Of a stretch of DNA of 64,000 nucleotides, positions 52,036 through 61,396 are shown piece after piece. How positions within the stretch are numbered: the first letter of the stretch is position 1; each line of letters starts with the position of its first letter. The notes under the pieces are model-generated. The model was not told the origin of the DNA. It saw only the letters and a program-made list of their open reading frames with translations, and searched no databases. The stretch is from contig NZ_JAEAGO010000001.1 of the NCBI RefSeq assembly GCF_016464625.1, positions 248,001 through 312,000 of the forward strand, written 5' to 3'. The stretch is from Penaeicola halotolerans. GTDB taxonomy: Bacteria > Bacteroidota > Bacteroidia > Cytophagales > Cyclobacteriaceae. The position numbers and the translations under genes are program-made.

Positions 52036-52050
52036 TTAGAATCATTCTAA
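52036..52050. promoter_or_regulatory. Fur-family-like 7-1-7 palindrome
   Basis: TTAGAATCATTCTAA is a perfect 7-1-7 inverted repeat. It has the TTA-AAT-n-ATT-TAA frame of PerR boxes (TTATAATnATTATAA) with G/C in place of one T/A pair. It lies in the 235-bp gap between the divergent DPM1-like and ATP-grasp genes. Binding by a PerR/Fur/Zur relative is only inferred. Confidence 0.4.
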
Positions 52051-52104
52051 TTTATTCAACACGCATATGTGTTAAAATTCAAGTTGATCCTTGATTAGGA
52101 TTTA

Positions 52105-52139
52105 TTTGAAACCACCTGAAATTTATCTAGGTAAATTTG
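52105..52139 (+). promoter_or_regulatory. Candidate promoter of the ATP-grasp gene (TTTG-N23-TAAATTTG)
   Basis: TTTG (52105-52108) and TAAATTTG (52132-52139) are spaced 23 bp, at the long end of the Bacteroidota -33/-7 range. The box is 67 bp before the ATG at 52206, giving a leader of about 60 nt. Confidence 0.5.
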
Positions 52140-52205
52140 ATCAAAGGTTATGATTCAGACGGCTTCTTTATTTCCTTTGCAGCCTAATGAAACCATAGTA
52201 TCCCA

Positions 52206-53096
52206 ATGAAAATAGCCTTGATTACTTGCCCAGATTTACTCAACTATAACGATAATGTTGAAAGTGAAGATGAGTTGCTGTATAAGTTTTTGACGACAAA
52301 AGGTGCTTCGGTGACTTTTGAGATTTGGTCTGATCCTAATGTGCTTTGGGGACAGTACGATCTTTTAGTGGTCAAATCACCTTGGGATTATTTTGATCGC
52401 TATGCAGAATTCACCGCTTGGCTAGCTTCTATGAAGTCTGCCGGTTACCCTATGGTTAATTCGGTTGACATTATCCAATGGAATGCGGATAAGCATTATC
52501 TATCAGAGATTGAAGCTGCTGGTTTTGACATCGTACCAAGTGTATGGGTCGAAAAAGGAGAGGAGATAGATTTATCCACTTTCTTTGGTCGCTTTGATAC
52601 TGATCAACTGATCGTCAAGCCATGTGTCAGTGGAGGGGCTAAGCATACTTACAAGCTGAATCGCGAGTTAGCAGTAGCCAAGCAGGTGGAGATTCAGGCT
52701 TTGATCATGGAAGAGTCTTTTTTGATTCAGCCCTTTGTAGAGGAGATCGCCTCTGAGGGTGAGTGGTCCATGATTTATTTTGGAGGACAGTTTAGTCACA
52801 GTGTGTTGAAGACCGCTAAACCAGGAGACTTCAGGGTGCAACATTTTTTAGGTGGCACTATTCATACCCCTGCGTTGCCTGCGGAGATCAGAGCTTACGG
52901 AGACGCCTTGATGACACAGTTTGGTCAAGAGACCTTGTATGCTAGGGTAGATGGGGTGAGAAGAAAGGATGGCTCATTTCAACTCATGGAATTAGAGTTA
53001 ATCGAACCCTTTTTGTTTTTATTCACACACACTGACGCCAAGGAAAACTACTGGCAAGCCCTTCAGCAAATTCATTCCTCTCTGACAAAGCAGTAA
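52206..53096 (+). CDS. ATP-grasp enzyme of unknown substrate (RimK/glutathione-synthetase-like)
   Basis: A 296-residue ATP-grasp protein. The ATP-binding lysine region is LIVKPCVSGGAKHTYKL (near residue 138), followed by EEIASEGEWSMIYF, and the metal-binding acidic motif is LMELELIEPFLFL. These are seen in cycloserine-type (DcsG-like) and glutathione-synthetase-like ligases. It would join an amine to a carboxylate using ATP. Neighbours give no clear substrate. It stands alone with its own promoter and a Fur-like box upstream. Confidence 0.8.
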   Translation: MKIALITCPDLLNYNDNVESEDELLYKFLTTKGASVTFEIWSDPNVLWGQYDLLVVKSPWDYFDRYAEFTAWLASMKSAGYPMVNSVDIIQWNADKHYLSEIEAAGFDIVPSVWVEKGEEIDLSTFFGRFDTDQLIVKPCVSGGAKHTYKLNRELAVAKQVEIQALIMEESFLIQPFVEEIASEGEWSMIYFGGQFSHSVLKTAKPGDFRVQHFLGGTIHTPALPAEIRAYGDALMTQFGQETLYARVDGVRRKDGSFQLMELELIEPFLFLFTHTDAKENYWQALQQIHSSLTKQ

Positions 53097-53193
53097 GTAT
53101 TCATATTGGTAGATCTTTAAGCTTAGAGACACTATTTGTCTCATATTTCACAGCTTTTGTTCAGAAGCTCATCAAAATGTATAATTTTAGGCT

Positions 53194-56100
53194 ATGAGTC
53201 CGATAGCCGATTTTTCTCAGAAGCCTTTTATTATTTATAAATCCTCTGCTGGGTCAGGAAAAACTTATACGCTCACATTAGAGTACCTCAAGCTAGCTTT
53301 GCAAGATGTCTATGCCTATAGAAATATTTTGGCGGTGACTTTTACTAATAAGGCTACCCAAGAAATGAAGGAACGCATCATTGAAGTCTTGGAGCGCTTA
53401 TGTCACAGGGTAGATCCTCAAGAGAAGTTGGATGGGGATTTATTGACTCATCTGGCCATGTCCCCAGAACAACTTAAGGCTAGAGCTTCTTTGGTTTTGA
53501 CAGAGATTTTGCATCACTATGCGGATTTTTCTGTCAGTACGATTGATAGTTTCTTTCAGCGCGTGGTGAGAGCTTTTGCTAGAGAGATAGACCTGCAGGC
53601 CAAGTTTGACATCGAGATGGACAATGAGGCCGTCCTAGATCGCTTGATAGAGCGAGTAGTAGAGAAGGTACAAGTTGATGGCGACTTGCGAAAGTGGTTG
53701 GTTGCCTTTGCAGAGTCTCAAATACAAGAAGGTGGTACTTGGGATATTCGAAAAAATATGGCCACATTAGGTAAGCAGCTATTTGAGGAAGATTTCAAGG
53801 CATCACAAAGAGAAATCAAGAATTTTCTAGCAGATAGCACGCGCTTAGATGCACTTAAGACACTACTAGATGAGCAGCGGAGATCACTCATTGATCAGTC
53901 ACTAAATATGAAGCAAAGGGCCAATGAGATCAGGGAAAGATATGGACTTCAGTGGACGGATTTTGCAGGAGGAAGTCGCTCATTTACGCTGAAGTTTGAC
54001 AAGCTTGGGGATAAAAATGAACCTTACAGTAAGACTTCTCCTACCATGCTGACTGCCATAGATGATACAAGTAAATGGCATAAGAAGTCCGATCCAAATG
54101 AGACGGCTATTCTAGCGGCATATACCGATGGTCTCGGTCAAATCTTAGGACAAATACCCGCAGGATTAATGGCATGGAATACCTTGCAAGCAGTTTACAA
54201 GAATTTCTATGTCTTTGGGGTGATCAGACATTTGCTCGAAGAGCTGCAAGCACTCAAGGCTGATGAAAATATCGTCATGATTTCTGATGCCAATGAGTTT
54301 TTAAAGGAAATCACCAGAGAAAATGAAGCACCATTTGTCTATGAAAAGGTAGGTACACGGTTTAAACATTTTTTGATTGATGAGTTTCAAGATACCTCAG
54401 GATTTCAGTGGGAGAGTTTTAGGCCTTTACTGGAAAATTCGCTAGCAGAAGGAAACACCAATCTACTGGTAGGAGATGTGAAACAATCTATCTATCGCTG
54501 GAGAGGTGGAGAGATGAAGCTTTTACTAGAAGGTGTAGAAGAGCAAATGGGCTCAGCTTATATTGAGAATAAAAATCTTGATACAAATTTCAGAAGTTTA
54601 CCCAATGTAGTGCATTTTAATAATGCGTTGTTTGAGCTCCTACCTAGTGTGATGGAGGATGGTGTCAGAAGTAAAATAGGAGTAGAACTGGATACCTCTA
54701 TGCTATCTCGAGCTTATGAAGCTGTCCATCAAAAAGTCTCTTCAAGAAAGCAAGCGGCTACTTTTCAAGGAATGGTCAAGCTAGAGTTTGTCCAAAAGTC
54801 AGCGGAGGCAGCTGATAAAAATGAAGAGATTCTGGAACGCATCCCAGCCATGTTGCGCAGCTTGCAAGATCATGGTTATGCGCTTAGAGACATTGCTATC
54901 TTGGTTAGAAAAAAGTCAGAAGGCCAACTCATAGCAGATGCGCTGATGAAGTACGCAGCAGAGCATGTAGCTGATGGGTATCAATATGATGTGCTTTCTG
55001 ATGAAGCGATGAGCCTGAGCAAGGCTGCTGTAGTAAAGTGTCTCCTTGCAGCCATGAAGTACCTCTGGAATCAGGCTGATCAAGTACAAATGAAGACTAT
55101 GTGGTACTATCGTGAGCTGATCAAAGGTGCTGAGCCTGCTCATGAGCTTTTTGATATAGAGTCTATTCCTGTAAGACTTTTATCAGAAATGGAACATTTC
55201 GATAAGATGACAGACGCTTGGAGACAGCTTCCATTATTAGAATTGGTAGAGGTATTGACAGAAACCTTGGATTTACAAGATGAGCCTAAAGAGCGTGCCT
55301 ATCTTTCTGGCTTCAAAGAAGCTATTTATGATTTTGTGGGTAAGCAGCGTTCTGATCTTGGTGAATTTTTGATCTGGTGGGAAGACAATAGTGACAAGCG
55401 TACTGTGAAGATCCCTGAAGGACATGATGCACTCCGTATTTTGACTATTCATAAGTCTAAGGGCTTACAGTTTAAAGCGGTCTTGATGCCATTTATGACA
55501 TGGGAAATCGTCAATTTGAAAAATAGCGTCACATGGGCTCCTTATCCCTGTGGTTTGGAACCGATGCCTGTAGTACCGATCAGTTTGACTACTTCATTAC
55601 TCGAATCTCACTTTTCAGATTACTATGTAAATGAAGTCTTGCTCAACTATCTTGATTCTTTGAATATGATCTATGTTGCACTCACGAGGGCTGAGGAGAT
55701 CTTTTGGGGACTGATACCTGATGGAGAGAAAAACACAAACTCTATAGTCAGGTTAGAGGATGTTTTCAAAAGACTGCTATCAAGTCAACATGTTTCAATT
55801 GATAATTTAAATCTGAGCGAAGGCTTTGATGCAAGTACAGGGATTTATCAATTGGGTGAATGGCCAAATCAAGAAAGAAGTTTGAGCAATCCACTTCCTC
55901 CAGTTTCACTCCAGTGGAGATATAGACATTGGACATCTTTGTTAGAAGTCAAAACCTATGCAGTAGATTTTTCTGCTGAGGGGCTTGAGCAGCGGAATAA
56001 GCGTAATTATGGTCTTTTGATCCATGAATTGCTAGAAAAGGCGCGTTATCGAGAGGACATCAAAGGGATTTTACAGTCTTATTTCTTTGATGGAAAAATC

Positions 56101-56421
56101 AATACTGAGGAAATGGAAAATGTGGAGCAACAATTAGATCAGTTATTCAAGAATCCGCTATTCGCTTCATGGTTTGATACGAGGTCTGAAGTGATGACTG
56201 AGCAAGGGATTTTGCTCCCAGATGGAAAGCAAAAGCGTCCAGATAGGGTGATTGTCCAGCCTAGTGGTGCAACAGTCGTTGATTTTAAAACAGGAGGGGA
56301 AAAAGCAGCTTACAATGATCAAGTAAAAGAATATATGCAGCTCATTAAGGAGCTTTTAGAAGTTCCTGTTAAAGGTTACTTGTGCTATCTAGAGACGGGG
56401 ACAATTAAAGAAGTGAATTGA
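53194..56421 (+). CDS. AddA-like UvrD/Rep helicase with C-terminal nuclease
   Basis: A 1075-residue SF1 helicase-nuclease that processes double-strand breaks with the following AddB-like protein. The N-terminal Walker A is SSAGSGKTYTL (19-24), then AVTFTNKATQEMKER, Walker B FLIDEFQDTS (D396, E397), VGDVKQSIYRWRGG and ILTIHKSKGLQFKAV. The C-terminal PD-(D/E)xK nuclease has VVDFKTGG (D1030, K1032). This is the AddA layout rather than a plain UvrD. The addB gene starts 1 bp after. The start at 53194 follows a usable AT-rich leader. Confidence 0.93.
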   Translation: MSPIADFSQKPFIIYKSSAGSGKTYTLTLEYLKLALQDVYAYRNILAVTFTNKATQEMKERIIEVLERLCHRVDPQEKLDGDLLTHLAMSPEQLKARASLVLTEILHHYADFSVSTIDSFFQRVVRAFAREIDLQAKFDIEMDNEAVLDRLIERVVEKVQVDGDLRKWLVAFAESQIQEGGTWDIRKNMATLGKQLFEEDFKASQREIKNFLADSTRLDALKTLLDEQRRSLIDQSLNMKQRANEIRERYGLQWTDFAGGSRSFTLKFDKLGDKNEPYSKTSPTMLTAIDDTSKWHKKSDPNETAILAAYTDGLGQILGQIPAGLMAWNTLQAVYKNFYVFGVIRHLLEELQALKADENIVMISDANEFLKEITRENEAPFVYEKVGTRFKHFLIDEFQDTSGFQWESFRPLLENSLAEGNTNLLVGDVKQSIYRWRGGEMKLLLEGVEEQMGSAYIENKNLDTNFRSLPNVVHFNNALFELLPSVMEDGVRSKIGVELDTSMLSRAYEAVHQKVSSRKQAATFQGMVKLEFVQKSAEAADKNEEILERIPAMLRSLQDHGYALRDIAILVRKKSEGQLIADALMKYAAEHVADGYQYDVLSDEAMSLSKAAVVKCLLAAMKYLWNQADQVQMKTMWYYRELIKGAEPAHELFDIESIPVRLLSEMEHFDKMTDAWRQLPLLELVEVLTETLDLQDEPKERAYLSGFKEAIYDFVGKQRSDLGEFLIWWEDNSDKRTVKIPEGHDALRILTIHKSKGLQFKAVLMPFMTWEIVNLKNSVTWAPYPCGLEPMPVVPISLTTSLLESHFSDYYVNEVLLNYLDSLNMIYVALTRAEEIFWGLIPDGEKNTNSIVRLEDVFKRLLSSQHVSIDNLNLSEGFDASTGIYQLGEWPNQERSLSNPLPPVSLQWRYRHWTSLLEVKTYAVDFSAEGLEQRNKRNYGLLIHELLEKARYREDIKGILQSYFFDGKINTEEMENVEQQLDQLFKNPLFASWFDTRSEVMTEQGILLPDGKQKRPDRVIVQPSGATVVDFKTGGEKAAYNDQVKEYMQLIKELLEVPVKGYLCYLETGTIKEVN

Positions 56422-56422
56422 T

Positions 56423-59266
56423 ATGGAGACCTTTTTATCAGCAACTGCCAGCCAAATCTACCATAAGCATGAAGATCTCAGAAAGATCCGAATAGTTTTA
56501 CCTAATAGGAGGGCTGGATTATTTTTCACTAAGAGTCTTGCGAGTCTAGTGACTAAGGCAACTTGGATGCCTGAGATATTGACGATAGAGGATGTTTTTT
56601 ACAGCCATGCAGGGAGGAGACCTTCAGATCAGTTGACACTTTTATTTGAACTGTATAAAGTCTATCAAAATATCCATCCTCAGCCAGAGAGTTTTGATCG
56701 ATTTTACTATTGGGGGGAGTTGATCCTCAGGGATTTCAATGATATTGATCATTTTCTAGTAGATGCTAAAAAGCTGTATGTCTATTTGAAAGATATCAAG
56801 GAGATGAGTTCAGACTATAGTTTTTTGACTCCAGAGCAGATTGAGTTAATCGCAGCCTTTTGGAAGGATTTCAAAGTTAGAGAAAAAGATCATCAAGATA
56901 AATTCCTTCGTTTTTGGGAGCTATTAGGCCCACTATATGAAGCATATAAGTCTTCTCTCCAAGTATCAGGACTGGCTTATGGTGGGATGCTCTACAGGCA
57001 AGTCGCTGAGAGCATTCAAGACATAGCACCGCCAACGCACCATTACATTTATGTCGGTTTCAATGCCTTCACGCTTACAGAAGAGATTTTGATCAAGCAT
57101 TATGTGAGTGTCTTTGGCTCTGAGATTTTTTGGGATATTGATCAATATTATATAGCCAATAAAGCACAAGAAGCAGGACTTTTCTTTAGAGACTATATCA
57201 AAGACCCCATACTCGGACCTACTTTTCCCGCAGAGGTTCCCGCACATATTCAGTCTGCTAAGGCAGAGATTCAAGTCCATGCGATACCACTTCGAGTCAA
57301 TCAGGCCAATTTGGTAGCCTCTTTACTCAAAGAAATTCAACCATCTGAGCCGCTGGAAGAGACAGTTGTCATCATGCCTGATGAGAATATGCTCTTTCCG
57401 ATCATGCATCACTTGCCTGATAATATCAATCAAGTCAATGTGACGATGGGTTATCCTGTCCGAAATGCACCAGTTTATTCCTTTCTAGAATCTCTACTGA
57501 GCTTACAAAAGTACGCAGTAATGAAAGAGGATAGGTGGTATTTCTATCACAAGCCAGTGAAAGCTCTTTTGGGTTCTGTTTATCTCAGGATGGCCAATAA
57601 AGCTTTTTCTGAAGACTTGATCCAACAAATTGAAAGTCAAAACAAGGTTTATATTGGAGCGCATGAGTTAGCTGCTGGAGGAGATTTTTTTGCTTTAGTG
57701 TTCAAGTCACTGAGGGCTGATGATCTATTTGACTATTTAGAGGCAGTTATATTGGCACTTGGGGAATTGATCTCAAAGGATAAGCTACAGCGCACTTATC
57801 TCTTTCAATGTTTCAAACAGCTCAACAGACTCAAGGATCTCTTTGCTAAACAGCATGAACTGAAAGTCAATATGGATTTCTTTATCCGATTGTTTAGACA
57901 AGTTTTTAAGGAGGTGAGATTGCCTTTTGAAGGCGAGCCTTTGCATGGACTACAGTTGATGGGGGTGCTTGAGTCTAGAAATTTGGACTTCAAGCGAGTT
58001 ATCATCTGTCAGATGAATGAGGCTAGTTTTCCTCCTAGTGTTTCGCTATCTTCCATGATACCTTTTAACCTAAGAAAGGCTTTTGGACTGCCAGTACAGG
58101 AGCAAAATGACTCTATCTATGCCTATACATTTTACAGATTGTTGCATAGAGCTAAGGAGATTCATCTCATCTATACGACTGAAGCAGAGCAAGGCAAAGC
58201 AGGTGAAAAGAGCCGATACATTCAGCAACTTCAACTAGAAAGTGGCTTACCGATTACAGAGCAAGTGATTCATGTGCCAGTTTCACTAGAAAGTACTCCT
58301 GAAATCACAATTGCAAAATCTCCAGATGTCTTAGCTCGCATGCAGAAATGGCTCAAAAGTGATGGAAAGGTGGTGAAGCAACTTTCTCCCTCTGCCCTAA
58401 ATGTATATTTAGACTGTAGACTCAAGTTTTACTTTCAGTATGTGGCTGAAATCAAGGAAAAAGAAGAGGTACAAGAAGATATCGATGCAGCTGTCTTTGG
58501 CAACCTAGCGCACTACAGCTTGGAGTTTTTGTACAATGGTTTCATGAAACGCAAAGGTAGAAGTCATGTCACTAAAGAGGACATCGCAGGGCTCAAAGAT
58601 TGGGTAGATCCAAGTGTAGAGCTAGCAATCAGGGCACACTATCAGTTGGCAGAAGAGGATAAGGTTCAAGAAAGTGGTTTGCTTAGTATCGTTAGAGATA
58701 TTCTGCGAAAGTATATCAATCGACTGCTAGAGGTAGACGCGTCCACAGCCCCTTTTGACATTATATCTCTAGAAAGAGCAGAGCGATATCTGGCTGATTT
58801 GAGTACTGAGATAGGAGAAGTCGGTTTTACTGGGATCATTGATCGAGTAGATCGCGTAGGAGAGGTAGTGAGATTGATAGATTACAAATCTGGAAAGGAC
58901 ACCAAGAAATTTAAGTCTATTGAGAGTCTATTTGATAGAACCATCAAAGACAGGAATAAGGCAGCTATGCAAACGATGCTTTATGGCTGGTTGTATCAAA
59001 GTAAATTTCCTGACAATCAGTTAGCATTAAAGCCAGCAATCTTTAACCTAAAAGAGATTTTTGAGGAAGATTTTAATCCTTATTTGGAGATGAAGGAGGA
59101 TAAAATTTCAGAGGAGGTCGATGCTTACCAAGACTATCAAGCAAACTTTGAACAACATTTTAGAGGGTTAGTGGAGGAGATGTTTGGATCAGAGCAAGCT
59201 TTTGATCAGACAGACGATGTCAATAAGTGTAGTTATTGTCCCTACAAAGAGATATGTGGCAGATAG
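56423..59266 (+). CDS. AddB-like PD-(D/E)xK nuclease with Fe-S cysteines
   Basis: A 947-residue partner of the AddA-like helicase. It begins with a helicase-like fold lacking a Walker A (VLPNRRAGLFFTKSLASL). The C-terminal nuclease domain shows GFTGIIDRVDR...RLIDYKSGKDTKKF (Asp and Lys of the PD-(D/E)xK site). Cysteines C665 (YLDCRLKFYFQY) and C936, C939 and C945 (KCSYCPYKEIC) form the four-cysteine iron-sulphur cluster typical of AddB. It ends just after the cysteine cluster. Together with addA it would resect DNA ends for recombination. Confidence 0.92.
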   Translation: METFLSATASQIYHKHEDLRKIRIVLPNRRAGLFFTKSLASLVTKATWMPEILTIEDVFYSHAGRRPSDQLTLLFELYKVYQNIHPQPESFDRFYYWGELILRDFNDIDHFLVDAKKLYVYLKDIKEMSSDYSFLTPEQIELIAAFWKDFKVREKDHQDKFLRFWELLGPLYEAYKSSLQVSGLAYGGMLYRQVAESIQDIAPPTHHYIYVGFNAFTLTEEILIKHYVSVFGSEIFWDIDQYYIANKAQEAGLFFRDYIKDPILGPTFPAEVPAHIQSAKAEIQVHAIPLRVNQANLVASLLKEIQPSEPLEETVVIMPDENMLFPIMHHLPDNINQVNVTMGYPVRNAPVYSFLESLLSLQKYAVMKEDRWYFYHKPVKALLGSVYLRMANKAFSEDLIQQIESQNKVYIGAHELAAGGDFFALVFKSLRADDLFDYLEAVILALGELISKDKLQRTYLFQCFKQLNRLKDLFAKQHELKVNMDFFIRLFRQVFKEVRLPFEGEPLHGLQLMGVLESRNLDFKRVIICQMNEASFPPSVSLSSMIPFNLRKAFGLPVQEQNDSIYAYTFYRLLHRAKEIHLIYTTEAEQGKAGEKSRYIQQLQLESGLPITEQVIHVPVSLESTPEITIAKSPDVLARMQKWLKSDGKVVKQLSPSALNVYLDCRLKFYFQYVAEIKEKEEVQEDIDAAVFGNLAHYSLEFLYNGFMKRKGRSHVTKEDIAGLKDWVDPSVELAIRAHYQLAEEDKVQESGLLSIVRDILRKYINRLLEVDASTAPFDIISLERAERYLADLSTEIGEVGFTGIIDRVDRVGEVVRLIDYKSGKDTKKFKSIESLFDRTIKDRNKAAMQTMLYGWLYQSKFPDNQLALKPAIFNLKEIFEEDFNPYLEMKEDKISEEVDAYQDYQANFEQHFRGLVEEMFGSEQAFDQTDDVNKCSYCPYKEICGR

Positions 59267-59332
59267 CGTTTAGTTGAATGATGTTTAACAAGATAGCTTG
59301 AGAAGAGTTTGATAGTTAAACTTCTAATAAAT

Positions 59333-59905
59333 ATGCCACTCATCAAGCCTGAAGATTCACTAGAGACTATTTTTAATACGATTAAGCATGAGCTTCATAG
59401 AGCCTATCTAGATAAAAAGCACCCTTTTAGGTATGTTAATTTAGCCACTGTAGGTGTTGATGGTGTTCATCAGCGATTAGTAGTTTTTCGAGAGTTGAGT
59501 GAAGACCTGAAACTAACAATATACACGGATATCAGGTCTGAAAAAGTGGTAGATATCAACTTTAATCCTCGCGTATCTCTATTACTCTATCACCCGCAAA
59601 AACAAGTTCAGATAAGGATGGAAGGGCATGCAGGTATTCATCATAGAGATGAATTGACACACGATAGGTGGCAAAGAGTCCAAGGAGATGCTCGCAAATC
59701 ATATGGAACTATATTGGCTCCTGGCACTGGTATCAAACAATCCACCTATGACGATTATCTAACTGAGAATGAAGGGCAATACTTTGCCGTGATATCAATC
59801 CAAATCTCCACCGTAGAGTTACTTCAACTAAACAGAGGAGAACACATCAGGGTGAAGTATGAAAAGAGTGCCACTAATTGGGTAGGTCAGTGGCTTGTTC
59901 CTTAA
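59333..59905 (+). CDS. Pyridoxamine-5'-phosphate-oxidase-like FMN-binding protein
   Basis: A 190-residue protein of the PNPOx fold. The ATG at 59333 (MPLIKPEDSLET...) is preferred; the in-frame TTG at 59309 adds eight residues. The FMN-binding features are PFRYVNLATVGVDGVHQRLVVFRE and IYTDIRSEKVVDINFNPRVSLLLYH, as in bacterial PdxH-like proteins. It may be a flavin oxidoreductase of the pyridoxamine-phosphate family, not necessarily PdxH. Its 3' end overlaps the convergent DUF4349 gene by 4 bp. Confidence 0.82.
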   Translation: MPLIKPEDSLETIFNTIKHELHRAYLDKKHPFRYVNLATVGVDGVHQRLVVFRELSEDLKLTIYTDIRSEKVVDINFNPRVSLLLYHPQKQVQIRMEGHAGIHHRDELTHDRWQRVQGDARKSYGTILAPGTGIKQSTYDDYLTENEGQYFAVISIQISTVELLQLNRGEHIRVKYEKSATNWVGQWLVP

Positions 59906-60741
59906 GCCTTCTTTTTGCGAAGCTTTCTTACCAATAAGAATATAAGGCCACCTACCAGATAAAAAGGCCATAGTCCAATCAGCACCAACATAAATCTGGT
60001 AAAGACAAACCATCCAGTATCTAGTGCTTCTTTGATGTTATCTAGAAGATTATCGCCTTTTTGACTGCCTTTGTATGGAAGCTCCTCATAGAAATTAAGC
60101 TGGATGGTGCTATACTGCACTTGCTTACTGAGATAATCCAGCTGTTTGGTGAAGTTATCTATATCAGTTCTAACTGCATTTAGACTTCTTTCTATTTCTA
60201 AGATTTCATTGATATTTTTTGCTTGCTTTAGTAGCTCCTCATAGCGTTGTTCTAGTACTTTTTTATTTTCAATATTGGTCTTTAGATCTAGGTATTGTTC
60301 GGTGACATCTTCTACATTCATAGAGCGACTTTCTAGTCTGTCAGCGATCAAAACTATCTGCTGAGACAAGCTGTCAAATTGATCTTTTGGCACCCGGATT
60401 TCAATTTGGAAAGAGATCCTGTAGTCATCTGTATATTCCTGTTCTGATGAGATATAGGCCTGATGTTGCTTGAGAATTGATAGGAGAGACTGATAAGCAG
60501 TCTGGATATTTTTGACCCTAAAACTCATATTGCCTCTCTTGATGAGTTGTCTTTCATCTAGGGTTACATTATTTTGGATATCGCCATTAGAGGCTTCTTG
60601 ACTGCTTTTGACCGATGCGGCATCCATGTCAGCCATTTCATAGGCAGCGGTATTGAGCGAATTTGACTCATTAGTACTACAGCCTAGAGCGCTAAGAGAG
60701 ATCCAAAGCGTAGCAAGCAATACATTCCTCATCAGGCGCAT
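59902..60741 (-). CDS. DUF4349 membrane lipoprotein
   Basis: A 279-residue protein with a lipoprotein signal (TLWISLSALGC, cysteine at residue 21), an extracytoplasmic DUF4349 domain with coiled-coil (KRGNMSFRVKNIQTAYQSLLSIL, LDLKTNIENKKVLEQRYEELLKQ) and a C-terminal membrane helix (FMLVLIGLWPFYLVGGLIFLLV) followed by a basic tail RKLRKKK. The domain resembles periplasmic proteins with anti-sigma-like or sensing roles, but its function is unknown. It lies 7 bp after the DUF6265 gene. Confidence 0.83.
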   Translation of the reverse strand: MRLMRNVLLATLWISLSALGCSTNESNSLNTAAYEMADMDAASVKSSQEASNGDIQNNVTLDERQLIKRGNMSFRVKNIQTAYQSLLSILKQHQAYISSEQEYTDDYRISFQIEIRVPKDQFDSLSQQIVLIADRLESRSMNVEDVTEQYLDLKTNIENKKVLEQRYEELLKQAKNINEILEIERSLNAVRTDIDNFTKQLDYLSKQVQYSTIQLNFYEELPYKGSQKGDNLLDNIKEALDTGWFVFTRFMLVLIGLWPFYLVGGLIFLLVRKLRKKKA

Positions 60742-60748
60742 AGAGTGG

Positions 60749-61291
60749 TTAATTAAGTTTACTTTTTAGATTAAGATCAAAGACTTCTTCTCGATAGCTA
60801 CCGTCTTTTTGTTTGAAAGCGACAAATATGAGGAGTTCATCTTCACTAGGTCTAATGTAGCTAATTCCGCTAAAATACAGTGCGTTTTTCTCTGCTTTGA
60901 TCAGTCTAAAAGTTTCTGATTTATCTCGATCTTCCCAGCCTTCAAAGTCTTTGGAAAAGTGCTTAATCTTTAGCATCCAACCTATGCTGTCTTGGACCAA
61001 AGACATGTACTCTGTAAAAATGATTTGCCCATTGTTTTCCAATCTAAAAACCCCTTGAAGTTGCCCTTGGCGTGCAGGCATCCATAGTTCATCTACTTCT
61101 CCACCTAGTCCAGAACCTATCCAATGCCCAGTGATCATTTCAAAATCAGAAAGGACTATTTTGGGACAGGGCTGATTTTTATCTTCTAAAAAGACATGTG
61201 CAGTAGCTTTCTTTTGAGCATATACTTGGATACTCAGTAGCAAAAGTAAAAGTGATAAAGTTTGCTTTGGCATAGCTGTAATAACTTTCAT
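60749..61291 (-). CDS. Exported DUF6265-like protein
   Basis: A 180-residue protein with a signal peptide (SLLLLLLSIQVYAQ) and a lipocalin-like beta-rich domain of the DUF6265 type. The family pattern 'GxWxGxGlggevdElWmPa..g.l.GvFRl..ng' is seen in MITGHWIGSGLGGEVDELW and QLQGVFRLENNG, then LKIKHFSKDFEGWE. Its start may be the ATG ending at 61273 (MPKQTLS...), which is a better signal. It is expected outside the cytoplasm. Function is unknown. Confidence 0.8.
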   Translation of the reverse strand: MKVITAMPKQTLSLLLLLLSIQVYAQKKATAHVFLEDKNQPCPKIVLSDFEMITGHWIGSGLGGEVDELWMPARQGQLQGVFRLENNGQIIFTEYMSLVQDSIGWMLKIKHFSKDFEGWEDRDKSETFRLIKAEKNALYFSGISYIRPSEDELLIFVAFKQKDGSYREEVFDLNLKSKLN

Positions 61292-61396
61292 ACAAGTTAA
61301 TTATTTTGAAATTAATAATTAACTATTTATAAAAATGTTGCAAAAGCAATTTTATTCAAAATATACTTAAATATTAAGTTGTGAAAACAAACTTAG

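Noticed and set aside
53155-53190. TTTG...TAATTTTA before the AddA-like gene
   Set aside because: The last base deviates from the TAnnTTTG pattern, and the start would fall on the start codon; not strong enough to list.
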